Positions 44,296-52,451 of a DNA stretch of 60,928 bases are shown here, one piece after another. Position 1 is the first letter of the stretch. Every line of letters begins with the position of its first letter. A program made the position numbers and the translations under genes. The stretch is taken from positions 1 to 60,928 of the forward strand of contig JAFLSM010000002.1 in assembly GCA_022510955.1 (NCBI GenBank), given 5' to 3'. Origin of the DNA: Ruminococcus sp. Lineage in GTDB: Bacteria > Bacillota > Clostridia > Oscillospirales > Acutalibacteraceae. The notes below the pieces were generated by a model. It saw only the letters and a program-made list of their open reading frames with translations. It ran no database searches and was not told the DNA's origin.

Positions 44296-45169
44296 AATAA
44301 AAAACATCAGTAAAACCTACAAAAAAGGGGCAGTTAAGGCTCTTGACAGCTTTTCTCTTAAGCTGTCATCGGGCGTGTACGGCTTGCTTGGTCCAAACGG
44401 AGCGGGTAAAAGCACGCTAATGAACATTATAACCGACAATCTCAACTCAGACAGCGGCGAGGTGCTCTATGACGGTGTAAACATAAAAAAACTCGGCAAG
44501 GATTACCGCTCACTGCTTGGCTATATGCCACAGCAGCAAGGACTGTATGACGATTTTACGCTCAACCGTTTTTTATGGTATATGGCAGCACTTAAGGGTC
44601 TAAAGAAAAAAGAGGCAAAACAGAAAATCACCTCTCTTCTCGAAACCGTAAATCTTACAGGAGCGGCTCACAAAAAAATGGGCGGATTTTCAGGTGGAAT
44701 GAAGCAGCGCGCGCTTATTGCTCAGGCACTTCTGAATGATCCCAAAATTCTAATTCTGGACGAACCGACCGCAGGACTTGACCCAAAGGAACGAATAAGA
44801 ATCCGCAACTTCATCAGCGAAATTGCAGAAGACAAAATCGTGCTGATTTCAACTCATGTTGTGTCAGATATCGAATTTATTGCCAAAGAGATTATTCTGC
44901 TAAAAAGCGGTCAACTTATTTCTCACGATACCTGTACAAATCTGCTAAAACAGATTGAAGGCAAAGTTTATGAAATTGAGATTGGCAAAGATAAACTTAA
45001 GTATTTTCAGGATAATTACAGAGTGTCTAATCTGCGACATAATGATGAAAATATCATCGTCCGCATTGTCACCGACGATATTCCGAGTGATTATGCCTGC
45101 ACACAAACAAAACCCTCACTTGAGGACTTGTACCTCTATGTGTTTGAGAAGATAAACCAAACTTCATAG
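44282..45169 (+). CDS. ABC transporter ATP-binding protein
   Basis: 295 residues. Walker A is LLGPNGAGKSTLMN (about 36-49), the Q-loop is YMPQQQGLYDD, the signature is FSGGMKQRALIAQALL, Walker B with D-loop is ILILDEPTAGLDPKER and the H-loop is STHVVSD. A C-terminal extension of about 80 residues is typical of ABC-2 exporters. It overlaps the permease by 14 nt. A GGAGGAG site lies inside the permease end. The energy-coupling half of the cluster's exporter. Confidence 0.95.
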   Translation: MSNLEIKNISKTYKKGAVKALDSFSLKLSSGVYGLLGPNGAGKSTLMNIITDNLNSDSGEVLYDGVNIKKLGKDYRSLLGYMPQQQGLYDDFTLNRFLWYMAALKGLKKKEAKQKITSLLETVNLTGAAHKKMGGFSGGMKQRALIAQALLNDPKILILDEPTAGLDPKERIRIRNFISEIAEDKIVLISTHVVSDIEFIAKEIILLKSGQLISHDTCTNLLKQIEGKVYEIEIGKDKLKYFQDNYRVSNLRHNDENIIVRIVTDDIPSDYACTQTKPSLEDLYLYVFEKINQTS

Positions 45170-45196
45170 CACCACCTTTAAGAGAATATAAAGCTT

Positions 45197-45248
45197 CACC
45201 CCATTTGTCAGAATTTTTAATTAACTGTCTGACAAATGGGGTGTTTTT
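45197..45248 (+). terminator. Terminator of the ABC cluster; member of a small palindrome family
   Basis: CACCCCATTTGTCAGA and TCTGACAAATGGGGTG form a perfect 16-bp stem followed by TTTTT, 27 nt after the ATPase stop. A close relative lies at 47889-47931 with a paired T-to-A change. Confidence 0.85.
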
Positions 45249-45498
45249 AGATGTTTCAAAAGTTAAATATAATATAAATAAAAATACAGTGACCCGAAGG
45301 AATACTTCTGTTAGTCGGTGACAATCCATAATCACTATCCAAACTTAAAATAGTGAACTATGATGTTTACCAAACAATCGAAGTGTACCTTCGGGTCTTA
45401 ATGTTTACATATTAAATAAAACTTATAGAGCGGAGTAAAAATCTTCGGGTCGCAATGTTTTATATTAAATTAAACTTTTGAAGCGTAGTAAAAAATAA
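45243..45498. repeat. F1 palindromic repeat, full unit plus an extra arm
   Basis: A nearly complete unit: left end TTTTTAGATGTTTCAAAAG, left arm GACCCGAAGGAATACTTC, apex ATCACTATCCAAACTTAAAA and its partner ATAGTGAACTATGATG, right arm GAAGTGTACCTTCGGGTC and right end CTTATAGAGCGGAGTAAAAA. The right arm is then repeated once (45433-45495). It lies in the convergent gap between the ATPase gene and metG, three bases from the metG stop. Confidence 0.9.
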
Positions 45499-45501
45499 AA
45501 A

Positions 45502-47448
45502 TTAAGAGATTTTGGAGCCGGCAGGCATATCGTCAACGAAGATAACCTTGACATCTTCACCGCAGGTTGCGGCTAAAATCATACCACAGCTTTCAACGCC
45601 GCAAAGCTTTGCAGGCTTGAGGTTTGACACAAGAATAATCTTTTTGCCAACCAAATCCTCAGGCTTATAGAACTTTGCAATTCCGCTTGCAACAGTGCGT
45701 TCATTTGCTCCGTCAAACACTGTAAGCTTAAGGAGTTTTTTAGCCTTTTTAATCGGCTCGCACGCCTTAATCTCGGCAACACGCAAATCAACCTTGCAGA
45801 AGTCGTCAATGCCGATTTGAGCCACGCCCTCAATTTCTTCACGCAATTTTTGAGTTGCCTCGTCCTCAGCAGAGCTGTTTTTAATGATACTGTTAAGCTC
45901 CTCAATTTCCTTGTCAACATCAATTCTCGGGAAAAGTGCATCACCCTTTTTTACTGTTACATCAGCAGGAAGAACACCGAACTTGTCGGCATTTTCGTAG
46001 GTTGCACACTTTGAGCAAGCACCAATCTGTTCAAGTGTCTGAGGCATTGTTGTAGGCATAAAGGCACTCAAAAGTGTAGCCACAATGCGAATTGTATCAA
46101 GAAGATTATAAAGAACCGTCGCAAGTCTTGCACGCTTTGTTTCGTCTTTGGCGATAACCCACGGTGCAGTTTCGTCAATGTATTTGTTTGCACGGGAAAC
46201 TACCTTGAAAATCTCAGCCAAAGCATTGTTAAGCTGAGTTTTGTCTACAAAATCATCAACCTTTGCTCTGAGTTCTGTTGCATTTTTGATGAGGTCATCG
46301 TCAAACTCTCCGCTTTCACGGTCAGTTGGAAGTGTTCCGCCAAAGTATTTTTCAACCATTGCAACTGTTCTTGAAACAAGGTTACCAAGACCGTTTGCAA
46401 GGTCGGAGTTAATGCGGTTAATCATAATTTCATTAGAGAATGAGCTGTCTGCACCAAGTGCCATTTCACGCATAATGTGATAACGGATTGCGTCTGCACC
46501 GTAACGCTTGCCCAGAATAAACGGGTCAACAACATTGCCGAGTGACTTTGACATTTTCTGTCCGTTAAAGGTAATCCAACCGTGAACCGCAAGATGCTTT
46601 GGCAAAGGCAACTCAAGAGCCATAAGCATAGCAGGCCAGATGATTGCGTGGAAACGCATAATATCCTTTGCAACCATATGCACATCAGCAGGCCAGAATT
46701 TTTCAAATTCGCTGTAATTTTCGTTCTCATAGCCGAGTGCCGAAATATAGTTCGAAAGCGCGTCAATCCAAACATAGACAACATGCTTTTCGTCAAATGT
46801 TACAGGGATACCCCAAGTAAAGCTTGTTCTTGACACACAGAGGTCTTCAAGACCGGGCTTGATGAAGTTGTTTACAAGCTCAACGGCACGGGTTTTCGGC
46901 TGGAGATAGTCGGTTTCGGTGAGGAGCTTTTCAATACGCTCTGCAAAAGGAGCCATTTTTAAGAAATATGCCTCCTCCTTTGCCTCGACAACCTCTCTGC
47001 CGCACTCAGGGCATTTGCCGTCAACAAGCTGGCTTTCTGTCCAGAAGCTTTCGCAAGGTGTGCAGTATTTGCCCTTGTATTCACCCTTATAGATGTAACC
47101 CTTGTCATAGAGCGCCTTGAAAACTTTCTGTACTGTTTCAATGTGATAGTCATCAGTTGTACGAATGTAGCGGTCGTAGCTGATGTTCATATACTCCCAG
47201 AGACCTTTAAAAATCTCTACGATTTCATCAACATACTGCTTTGGTGTAATGCCCTTTTCAGCAGCCTTCTGCTCAATCTTAAGACCGTGCTCGTCGGTGC
47301 CTGTCAAAAACATTACATCATAGCCCTGCATTCGTCTGTAGCGAGCGATTGAGTCGCACGCAACGGTTGTATAGCAATGTCCGATATGGGGATTGCCCGA
47401 CGGATAGTAAATTGGTGTTGTGATGTAAAATGGTTTTTTGTTACACAT
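45502..47448 (-). CDS. metG: Methionyl-tRNA synthetase
   Basis: 648 residues. The HIGH motif is PSGNPHIGHC (about 16-25), the KMSKS loop is GQKMSKSLGNVVDP, and the zinc knuckle Cys are in CTPCESFWTESQL and CPECGREV. The C-terminus carries an EMAP/Trbp-type tRNA-binding domain (IDDFCKVDLRVAEIKACEPI onward) which also helps dimerise. A GGAGGAC site precedes the ATG. The leader is about 60 nt and has no T-box structure. An initiator tRNA-Met gene lies 230 bp away on the other strand. Confidence 0.98.
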   Translation of the reverse strand: MCNKKPFYITTPIYYPSGNPHIGHCYTTVACDSIARYRRMQGYDVMFLTGTDEHGLKIEQKAAEKGITPKQYVDEIVEIFKGLWEYMNISYDRYIRTTDDYHIETVQKVFKALYDKGYIYKGEYKGKYCTPCESFWTESQLVDGKCPECGREVVEAKEEAYFLKMAPFAERIEKLLTETDYLQPKTRAVELVNNFIKPGLEDLCVSRTSFTWGIPVTFDEKHVVYVWIDALSNYISALGYENENYSEFEKFWPADVHMVAKDIMRFHAIIWPAMLMALELPLPKHLAVHGWITFNGQKMSKSLGNVVDPFILGKRYGADAIRYHIMREMALGADSSFSNEIMINRINSDLANGLGNLVSRTVAMVEKYFGGTLPTDRESGEFDDDLIKNATELRAKVDDFVDKTQLNNALAEIFKVVSRANKYIDETAPWVIAKDETKRARLATVLYNLLDTIRIVATLLSAFMPTTMPQTLEQIGACSKCATYENADKFGVLPADVTVKKGDALFPRIDVDKEIEELNSIIKNSSAEDEATQKLREEIEGVAQIGIDDFCKVDLRVAEIKACEPIKKAKKLLKLTVFDGANERTVASGIAKFYKPEDLVGKKIILVSNLKPAKLCGVESCGMILAATCGEDVKVIFVDDMPAGSKIS

Positions 47449-47509
47449 AATGTGTCCTCCTTAGCAAATGAGCTGTAGCAAAACATTTATGATGAAGTGC
47501 TTAAAGTTT

Positions 47510-47538
47510 ATTATACCAATTTCAGGCAAAAAATGCAA
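47510..47538 (-). promoter_or_regulatory. Promoter of metG
   Basis: On the minus strand TTGCAT (47533-47538), 17-bp spacer, TATAAT (47510-47515). Confidence 0.65.
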
Positions 47539-47615
47539 TAACAACAAATTATATGCGTTATAAATTTTCCAATGAAGCTGTTTTAATTTAAAGTTAAATA
47601 ATTTTAAAAATACTA

Positions 47616-47644
47616 TTGACATTTGCGTTTTATAGTGCTATAAT
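47616..47644 (+). promoter_or_regulatory. Promoter of the tRNA gene
   Basis: Consensus TTGACA (47616-47621), 17-bp spacer, consensus TATAAT (47639-47644), about 30 bp before the mature tRNA. Confidence 0.8.
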
Positions 47645-47675
47645 TATAAAGCTGTAACAACAGTGCTGTATATAT

Positions 47676-47752
<77 letters not shown>

Positions 47753-47756
47753 CACT

Positions 47757-47797
47757 AAAAACTCTGTATGCAATCGCATACAGAGTTTTTTCTTTTA
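47757..47797 (+). terminator. Terminator of the tRNA gene
   Basis: AAAAACTCTGTATGC and GCATACAGAGTTTTTT form a long stem with a T-tract. Confidence 0.85.
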
Positions 47798-47888
47798 ACT
47801 TCATTACATACTTAAAATTTGAATATTGATAATTTGAAAATCAAACTCACAACTCCACAATAATTAAAATAAATAGTATAGTATAAAA

Positions 47889-47931
47889 CACCCCATATGT
47901 CGGACAAACTATTTTTTATCTGACATATGGG
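47889..47931. repeat. Intergenic palindrome related to 45197-45243
   Basis: CCCATATGTCGGA and TCTGACATATGGG form a 13-bp stem (one G-T pair). The sequence is nearly that of the 45197 hairpin, but the central T-A pair is swapped for A-T on both arms. It lies in the gap between the tRNA and the acyltransferase genes and has only a weak T-tract. Confidence 0.6.
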
Positions 47932-47994
47932 AATTTGTTATAAAGATTAAATTTTTATGCAACGTAAAAATTTATATTACATTGCTAAATTATA

Positions 47995-48022
47995 TTGACT
48001 GATTGTACAGCTGTGGTATAAT
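47995..48022 (+). promoter_or_regulatory. Promoter of the second acyltransferase gene
   Basis: TTGACT (47995-48000), 16-bp spacer, TATAAT (48017-48022). Confidence 0.7.
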
Positions 48023-48024
48023 GA

Positions 48025-48139
48025 AAATATAAGTTATTTTTAACAAAAATAGTTATAATAGTTGCAACAAAGCAGTTTGCAGATATCACCAATGCAAATT
48101 ACGGCGTTGTTGCATCTGTAAAAATAGGTGAGGGTACAA
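48025..48139 (+). other. Structured leader or gene remnant before the acyltransferase
   Basis: The leader contains nested stems: GCAACAA with TTGTTGC, and inside them GTTTGCA with TGCAAAT. The same bases read without a stop in one frame (for example QFADITNANYGVVASVKIGE) but without a start codon. Either a 5' UTR hairpin or the tail of a lost gene is possible. Confidence 0.35.
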
Positions 48140-49282
48140 ATGGGCAAAAAACTCGGGAATAATAACAATCCAATAGATTTAAGATTTAAAGTTTTGTCTG
48201 CAATAGGGATTATCATAATAGTTTCGGGACACTGTTATCATGGAGCATTAGATCTTGCGTACGACTGGTTTCCTACATATTCCTTTAATCTTTCGTTGTT
48301 TGTTTTTATTTCAGGCTATTTTTATAAGGACAAGTACGAAGATAATGTTTTAAAATATATTTGGAAACGAGTTAAAAGACTGTTAATTCCTGCATATTTA
48401 TGGAATATTGTATACGGACTGTTTGTTCTGATAATGTCAAACTTCGGATATACAATAGGGGCAAAGGTTGATGCCTATAACCTCTTTATTATGCCCTTTA
48501 TTGACGGAGAAGGTTTTGCATATAATCTGGGGTCATGGTTTGTTTATCCTCTGTTTCTCGTTTGTGTTTTCAATATTTTGTTCAGAAAGTTACTGAAACT
48601 TATTCATCTGAATAACGAATATTTGATTCTGGTTGTCTATCTTTTTATCGGAATCTTAGGAATACAGATGTCAATAGATAATGCTCAGTCGGGCATAAAG
48701 GGCGTTTTACTGCTGTTATTCAGAACAATGCTTTTCCTGCCTTGTTACGAGTTCGGAATGTTTTATAAGACTAAACTCGAAAAGCACGACAATCTTAATA
48801 GCATAGCTTATTTTGCGATTATCTTTGCTGTTCAGCTTATACTTCTTACATTCTGCGACAACCTTGAATTTACTCCTTCAAAATGTACTAAGTTTTTAAA
48901 CGGATGTTTTGTACCGTATATTACTTCTATTACAGGAATTGCTTTTTGGCTGAGAATATCAAAGCTGATTACGCCGATAATCAAGAACCAAAAACTGCTA
49001 AGGCTTATCTCGGACAACACCTACAGCATAATGATTCATCAAATGCTGGGCTTTATGGTAGTGAAGTGGGTGTTTTATCTGATAAGTACAGCTACGCCTT
49101 TGTTAAGTGATTTTAACGTTGAATCAATGAAATCAAATATTTGGTACTATTATCTGCCAAATGGTCTTACGCAATGGTCATTGCTGTATTTAGTTGCAGG
49201 TATATTTATTCCTATATTAATCAGTCTGGGAACAAATAAAGTGTTTTACTACGCTTCAAAAGTTAAATATAAATTAAAATAA
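48140..49282 (+). CDS. Acyltransferase family 3 membrane protein
   Basis: 380 residues with about ten membrane helices. The N-terminal segment DLRFKVLSAIGIIIIVSGHC, with Arg and His in the expected places, and SLFVFISGYFYKD match the AcylT_3 family. It probably acylates a cell-surface glycan; the acceptor is unknown. The ATG at 48140 follows an AGGTGAGG site. The last dozen residues (FYYASKVKYKLK) and the stop are encoded by an F1 repeat end (TTTTACTACGCTTCAAAAG), so its natural C-terminus has been replaced. It is distinct in sequence from the acyltransferase at 5399. Confidence 0.85.
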   Translation: MGKKLGNNNNPIDLRFKVLSAIGIIIIVSGHCYHGALDLAYDWFPTYSFNLSLFVFISGYFYKDKYEDNVLKYIWKRVKRLLIPAYLWNIVYGLFVLIMSNFGYTIGAKVDAYNLFIMPFIDGEGFAYNLGSWFVYPLFLVCVFNILFRKLLKLIHLNNEYLILVVYLFIGILGIQMSIDNAQSGIKGVLLLLFRTMLFLPCYEFGMFYKTKLEKHDNLNSIAYFAIIFAVQLILLTFCDNLEFTPSKCTKFLNGCFVPYITSITGIAFWLRISKLITPIIKNQKLLRLISDNTYSIMIHQMLGFMVVKWVFYLISTATPLLSDFNVESMKSNIWYYYLPNGLTQWSLLYLVAGIFIPILISLGTNKVFYYASKVKYKLK

Positions 49283-49480
49283 AGCGTTTTACTTCGCTTC
49301 AGAACTTTATAAACAATATAAAAATTGCGCCCCGAAGGTATACTTCCGCTGTTCGGTAACAGTCCATAATCACTATCCAAATTTAGATAAGAGATTTATG
49401 ATGTTCACCAAACAATCGAAGTATATCTTCGGGTCGTTTCGGTTACATATTAAATTAAACTTCTGAAGCGGAGTAAAAGA
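49252..49480. repeat. F1 palindromic repeat, full unit with duplicated left end
   Basis: Best example for defining the family. The left end is TTTTACTACGCTTCAAAAG, then again TTTTACTTCGCTTCAGAAC. The left arm is GCCCCGAAGGTATACTTC, the apex region ATAATCACTATCC, and the right arm GAAGTATATCTTCGGGTCG; the right end is CTTCTGAAGCGGAGTAAAA. The two halves are reverse complements over about 90 bp. Its first end codes for the tail of the acyltransferase and its last end is 2 bp from the stop of the next, convergent gene. Confidence 0.92.
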
Positions 49481-49482
49481 AA

Positions 49483-50247
49483 TTATATTAGATCATCTGT
49501 TGATGTTTTGATATATTCATAGCCGTCAATAATCAGCTCTTCGTCAGTTACGGTGTATTCAAATGTTTCTGTCTGATCCTCGGCTTCGCCCATATTGCTG
49601 ACTGCAGTAATTGTGCCGTCCTTGGCAGAATATTTGTAATAGGTAAACATTGTGCCATACTGATTCTGATACATAATACCGCTTTTGTCAAAGTAGTAAT
49701 ACTCGCCGTTTTCGGATTTCCACGCACCTAAAATTGCATTGTCAATCTTGGCATTCTGCATTGGAATAGGCACCATATCAAAACTTGCAATTCTTGAAAG
49801 CGTTGTAGTTTCTTTACTTTCGATATTAGTCAGTACAATCTCATCATCGCTGTTTTTTTCATAGGTGTATTGTCCGTTAATTCCGAACATCAGCTGGCAG
49901 GTAAATGTTTTTTCGGTTTTATCAAGAGCATACTTGCCACAGTAACCTGTTGTTCCGACAACCAAATTTGCACTGCTCTTTCCGTCGAATATATAAACAA
50001 AATTATCGAGTTTTGAGCCTGTACCTGCTGTAATTTTCCATGCCCCTGCAAATTCATTTCCGTTTTTGAGGTCAAAGGAATGTAAGCTCTTAAGGTCAAA
50101 ATCCTTGTTCTCCGCTTCACCCGTAACCTCAATATGTTCGGTGGATTCTGTCGGCTCGTTTATACTTTCACTCTTGTCACAGCCCGCAAACATACAAACG
50201 CACATTGCTGCAAGCACAACCGCAAATATCGCCTTAAATTTTTTCAT
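49483..50247 (-). CDS. Lipoprotein
   Basis: 254 residues from the ATG at 50247, preceded by GAGGTAA. The signal sequence ends in the lipobox MFAGC (Cys near 22). The mature protein contains two similar domains, each with the pattern FAGAWKIT / LGAWKSEN-G-YYYFDKSG, suggesting an internal repeat of a small beta-barrel (DUF-type lipocalin-like) fold. It begins 20 nt after prmA and so probably belongs to the heat-shock transcript. Function unknown. Confidence 0.75.
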   Translation of the reverse strand: MKKFKAIFAVVLAAMCVCMFAGCDKSESINEPTESTEHIEVTGEAENKDFDLKSLHSFDLKNGNEFAGAWKITAGTGSKLDNFVYIFDGKSSANLVVGTTGYCGKYALDKTEKTFTCQLMFGINGQYTYEKNSDDEIVLTNIESKETTTLSRIASFDMVPIPMQNAKIDNAILGAWKSENGEYYYFDKSGIMYQNQYGTMFTYYKYSAKDGTITAVSNMGEAEDQTETFEYTVTDEELIIDGYEYIKTSTDDLI

Positions 50248-50267
50248 AAATGTTACCTCGCTTCGGT

Positions 50268-51191
50268 TCATACCTTTGCCTTAGCAGCAAAGCACACCCA
50301 GCCGTTTTCAAGATGCTCTTCAATTATATCAAAATATCTGCTTACAGATGCCTTAACCTCTTCTGCACGGGTGTCAATAATACCGCTCATCACATAGACA
50401 GCATCGTCTTTCATAAAATCCTTGATACCCTCGGACAAAAACATAATTGCATCGGCAACAATATTTGCAAGCACAATGTCGTACTTACCCTCAACCTTTT
50501 CGGTAAAGTTACCGCAAATAGCTGTAAACCTGTCGTCCACGCCGTTAATTTCGGCATTTTCCTTTGCTGTTCTGACAGCAGTTGCATCAATGTCAACACC
50601 GACAGCATTTTTTGCACCCAAAAGCAGAGTCGCAATACCCAGAATACCGCTGCCGCAGCCAACATCAAGCACGCTGTCGCCCTCTTTGAGATACTTTTCA
50701 CACATTTCAAGGCAAAGTCTTGTTGTTTCGTGACCTCCTGTGCCAAATGCAAGTCCCGGGTCAATGCTTAAAACCTTGCGTTTTCCTGCATCATAATCAT
50801 CACGCCAGCTCGGACGAATAAGGAGCTTTTCGCCTACAGGAATCGGATTGAAATACTTTTTCCAGTTGTTTCTCCAATCCTCCTCAGCACAGTCAAGCAG
50901 TTCTATGCTGTGCTCAATGCCCTCGGCATTATAACGCTCAGAAAGGAACGCAACCGCCTCTGACGGCTGAACATCGGGTTCAAGATAAATGTGTACAAAC
51001 GCCTTGTTCCTGTCCTTTTTAAGTAAATCCTCGTCAATCAAATCTATGTGAGCAATCTCCTCAACCTCTTGTTCAAGGCTACGGTAGTCCTCAATGTAAA
51101 TTCCGTAAGGCACAACAACATTTGCAATGTCGCTTGCTTTGTCGATATCGCTTGCATTTACGGAAATCTTTATTTCTGTCCAGAGTTCCAT
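50268..51191 (-). CDS. prmA: Ribosomal protein L11 methyltransferase
   Basis: 307 residues. An N-terminal substrate-recognition domain is followed by a class I methyltransferase domain with the SAM-binding motif SVLDVGCGSGILGIATLLLG (about 175-194), the acidic loop VGVDIDATAV and a VLANIVAD motif IV. It trimethylates L11 using S-adenosylmethionine. It lies 18 nt after dnaJ, a placement seen in many Firmicutes. Confidence 0.95.
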   Translation of the reverse strand: MELWTEIKISVNASDIDKASDIANVVVPYGIYIEDYRSLEQEVEEIAHIDLIDEDLLKKDRNKAFVHIYLEPDVQPSEAVAFLSERYNAEGIEHSIELLDCAEEDWRNNWKKYFNPIPVGEKLLIRPSWRDDYDAGKRKVLSIDPGLAFGTGGHETTRLCLEMCEKYLKEGDSVLDVGCGSGILGIATLLLGAKNAVGVDIDATAVRTAKENAEINGVDDRFTAICGNFTEKVEGKYDIVLANIVADAIMFLSEGIKDFMKDDAVYVMSGIIDTRAEEVKASVSRYFDIIEEHLENGWVCFAAKAKV

Positions 51192-51209
51192 TTTAACCTC
51201 TTATATATT

Positions 51210-52349
51210 TTAATCGTTAAACATTCCTCTTAATTTTTCAAAAAAGTTTTTGCGTTGCGCGTAATTTTTATCGCTTGTTGAGCCGTCAAACTGCTTAATA
51301 ATTTCCTTTTGCTTAGAGCTTAAATTCTTAGGAACTTCGATTGTCACACGCACAAACTGGTCGCCTCTGCCTCTGCCTCCGAGATGAGCAAAACCCTTGC
51401 CCTTCAGCTTGAACACATCGTTTGGCTGTGTACCTTCGTGAACAGTATAGCTCACCTTGCCGTCAAGAGTAGGCACTGTGACCTCTGCACCGAGCGCCGC
51501 CTGAGCAAATGTGAGAGGCATATCGCACCACACATCATCACCTCGGCGTTCAAATACAGGGTGAGGACGCACATGAACATAAACATGCAAATCACCGGCA
51601 GGGCCGTTGTTGTAGCCTGCGTTACCTCTTCCGCTGACATTAAGAATTTGTCCGTCCTTAATGCCTGCCGGGATTGTGATGTCAACCGTCTTTGACTTAC
51701 GCTTTCTGCCCGAACCACCGCATTTTTTGCAAGGCGTATCAATTATTTTACCCTTGCCGTGACAAGCGTCACAACCTCGTTGTGTCTGCACAACACCAAA
51801 AGGTGTTCTCTGGTTGATTGTCACCTTACCCGAACCGCCGCAGGCTGAACAGGTTTTTGCCTGTGTACCCGGCTGTGCACCTGTACCGTGACATTCGTCG
51901 CAGGTTGAAATGCAGTTATATTTAACTTCCTTTTTACAGCCCTTTGCAGATTCGTCAAAGCTGATATAAAGTTCTGCTTCAATGTCACTGCCCCTTTGAG
52001 GAGCATTTACATTTGATGACCTTCTTCCACCAAAACCGCCGAAAAAGCTTGAAAAAATGTCGTCTAAATCAATACCCTGACCAAACGGACTGCCGCCGCC
52101 TGCACCTGCACCAAAGTTGGGGTCAACACCGGCATGACCAAACTGGTCATAACGAGCCTTTTTGTCTGCATCAGAGAGAACCTCGTATGCTTCGTTTACT
52201 TCTTTGAATTTTTCTTCACAATCCTTGTCTCCGGGGTGAAGGTCGGGGTGGTATTTTTTGGCACTCTGACGGTACGCCTTTTTGATTTCATCATCACTTG
52301 CACCCTTAGAAACACCAAGCACCTCGTAATAATCTCGTTTATCTGCCAT
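51210..52349 (-). CDS. dnaJ: Chaperone DnaJ
   Basis: 379 residues. The J domain (about 5-70) has the HPD motif in [12 protein letters not shown] Gly/Phe-rich linker ([13 protein letters not shown]) and four zinc-binding CxxCxGxG repeats ([32 protein letters not shown]) follow, then the C-terminal substrate domains. It delivers clients to DnaK and stimulates its ATPase. The start at 52349 gives the usual [13 protein letters not shown]. Confidence 0.97.
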   Translation of the reverse strand: MADKRDYYEVLGVSKGASDDEIKKAYRQSAKKYHPDLHPGDKDCEEKFKEVNEAYEVLSDADKKARYDQFGHAGVDPNFGAGAGGGSPFGQGIDLDDIFSSFFGGFGGRRSSNVNAPQRGSDIEAELYISFDESAKGCKKEVKYNCISTCDECHGTGAQPGTQAKTCSACGGSGKVTINQRTPFGVVQTQRGCDACHGKGKIIDTPCKKCGGSGRKRKSKTVDITIPAGIKDGQILNVSGRGNAGYNNGPAGDLHVYVHVRPHPVFERRGDDVWCDMPLTFAQAALGAEVTVPTLDGKVSYTVHEGTQPNDVFKLKGKGFAHLGGRGRGDQFVRVTIEVPKNLSSKQKEIIKQFDGSTSDKNYAQRKNFFEKLRGMFND

Positions 52350-52375
52350 AGTCATTCTCACCTTATAACATTATC

Positions 52376-52407
52376 AAAAGGAGCCGCCTTTTGAACAGCT
52401 CCTTTAA
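52376..52407 (-). terminator. Hairpin between dnaK and dnaJ
   Basis: AAAGGAGC and GCTCCTTT form an 8-bp stem with TTTTGAT after it on the minus strand. It could act as a partial terminator that lowers dnaJ relative to dnaK. Confidence 0.55.
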
Positions 52408-52451
52408 TAATTATTTTACCACATATAATACTAATCTTCAATAGAATAGTA

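Noticed and set aside
47449..47545. A T-box leader controlling metG
   Set aside because: The leader is only about 60 nt and lacks the T-box antiterminator sequence and specifier stem.
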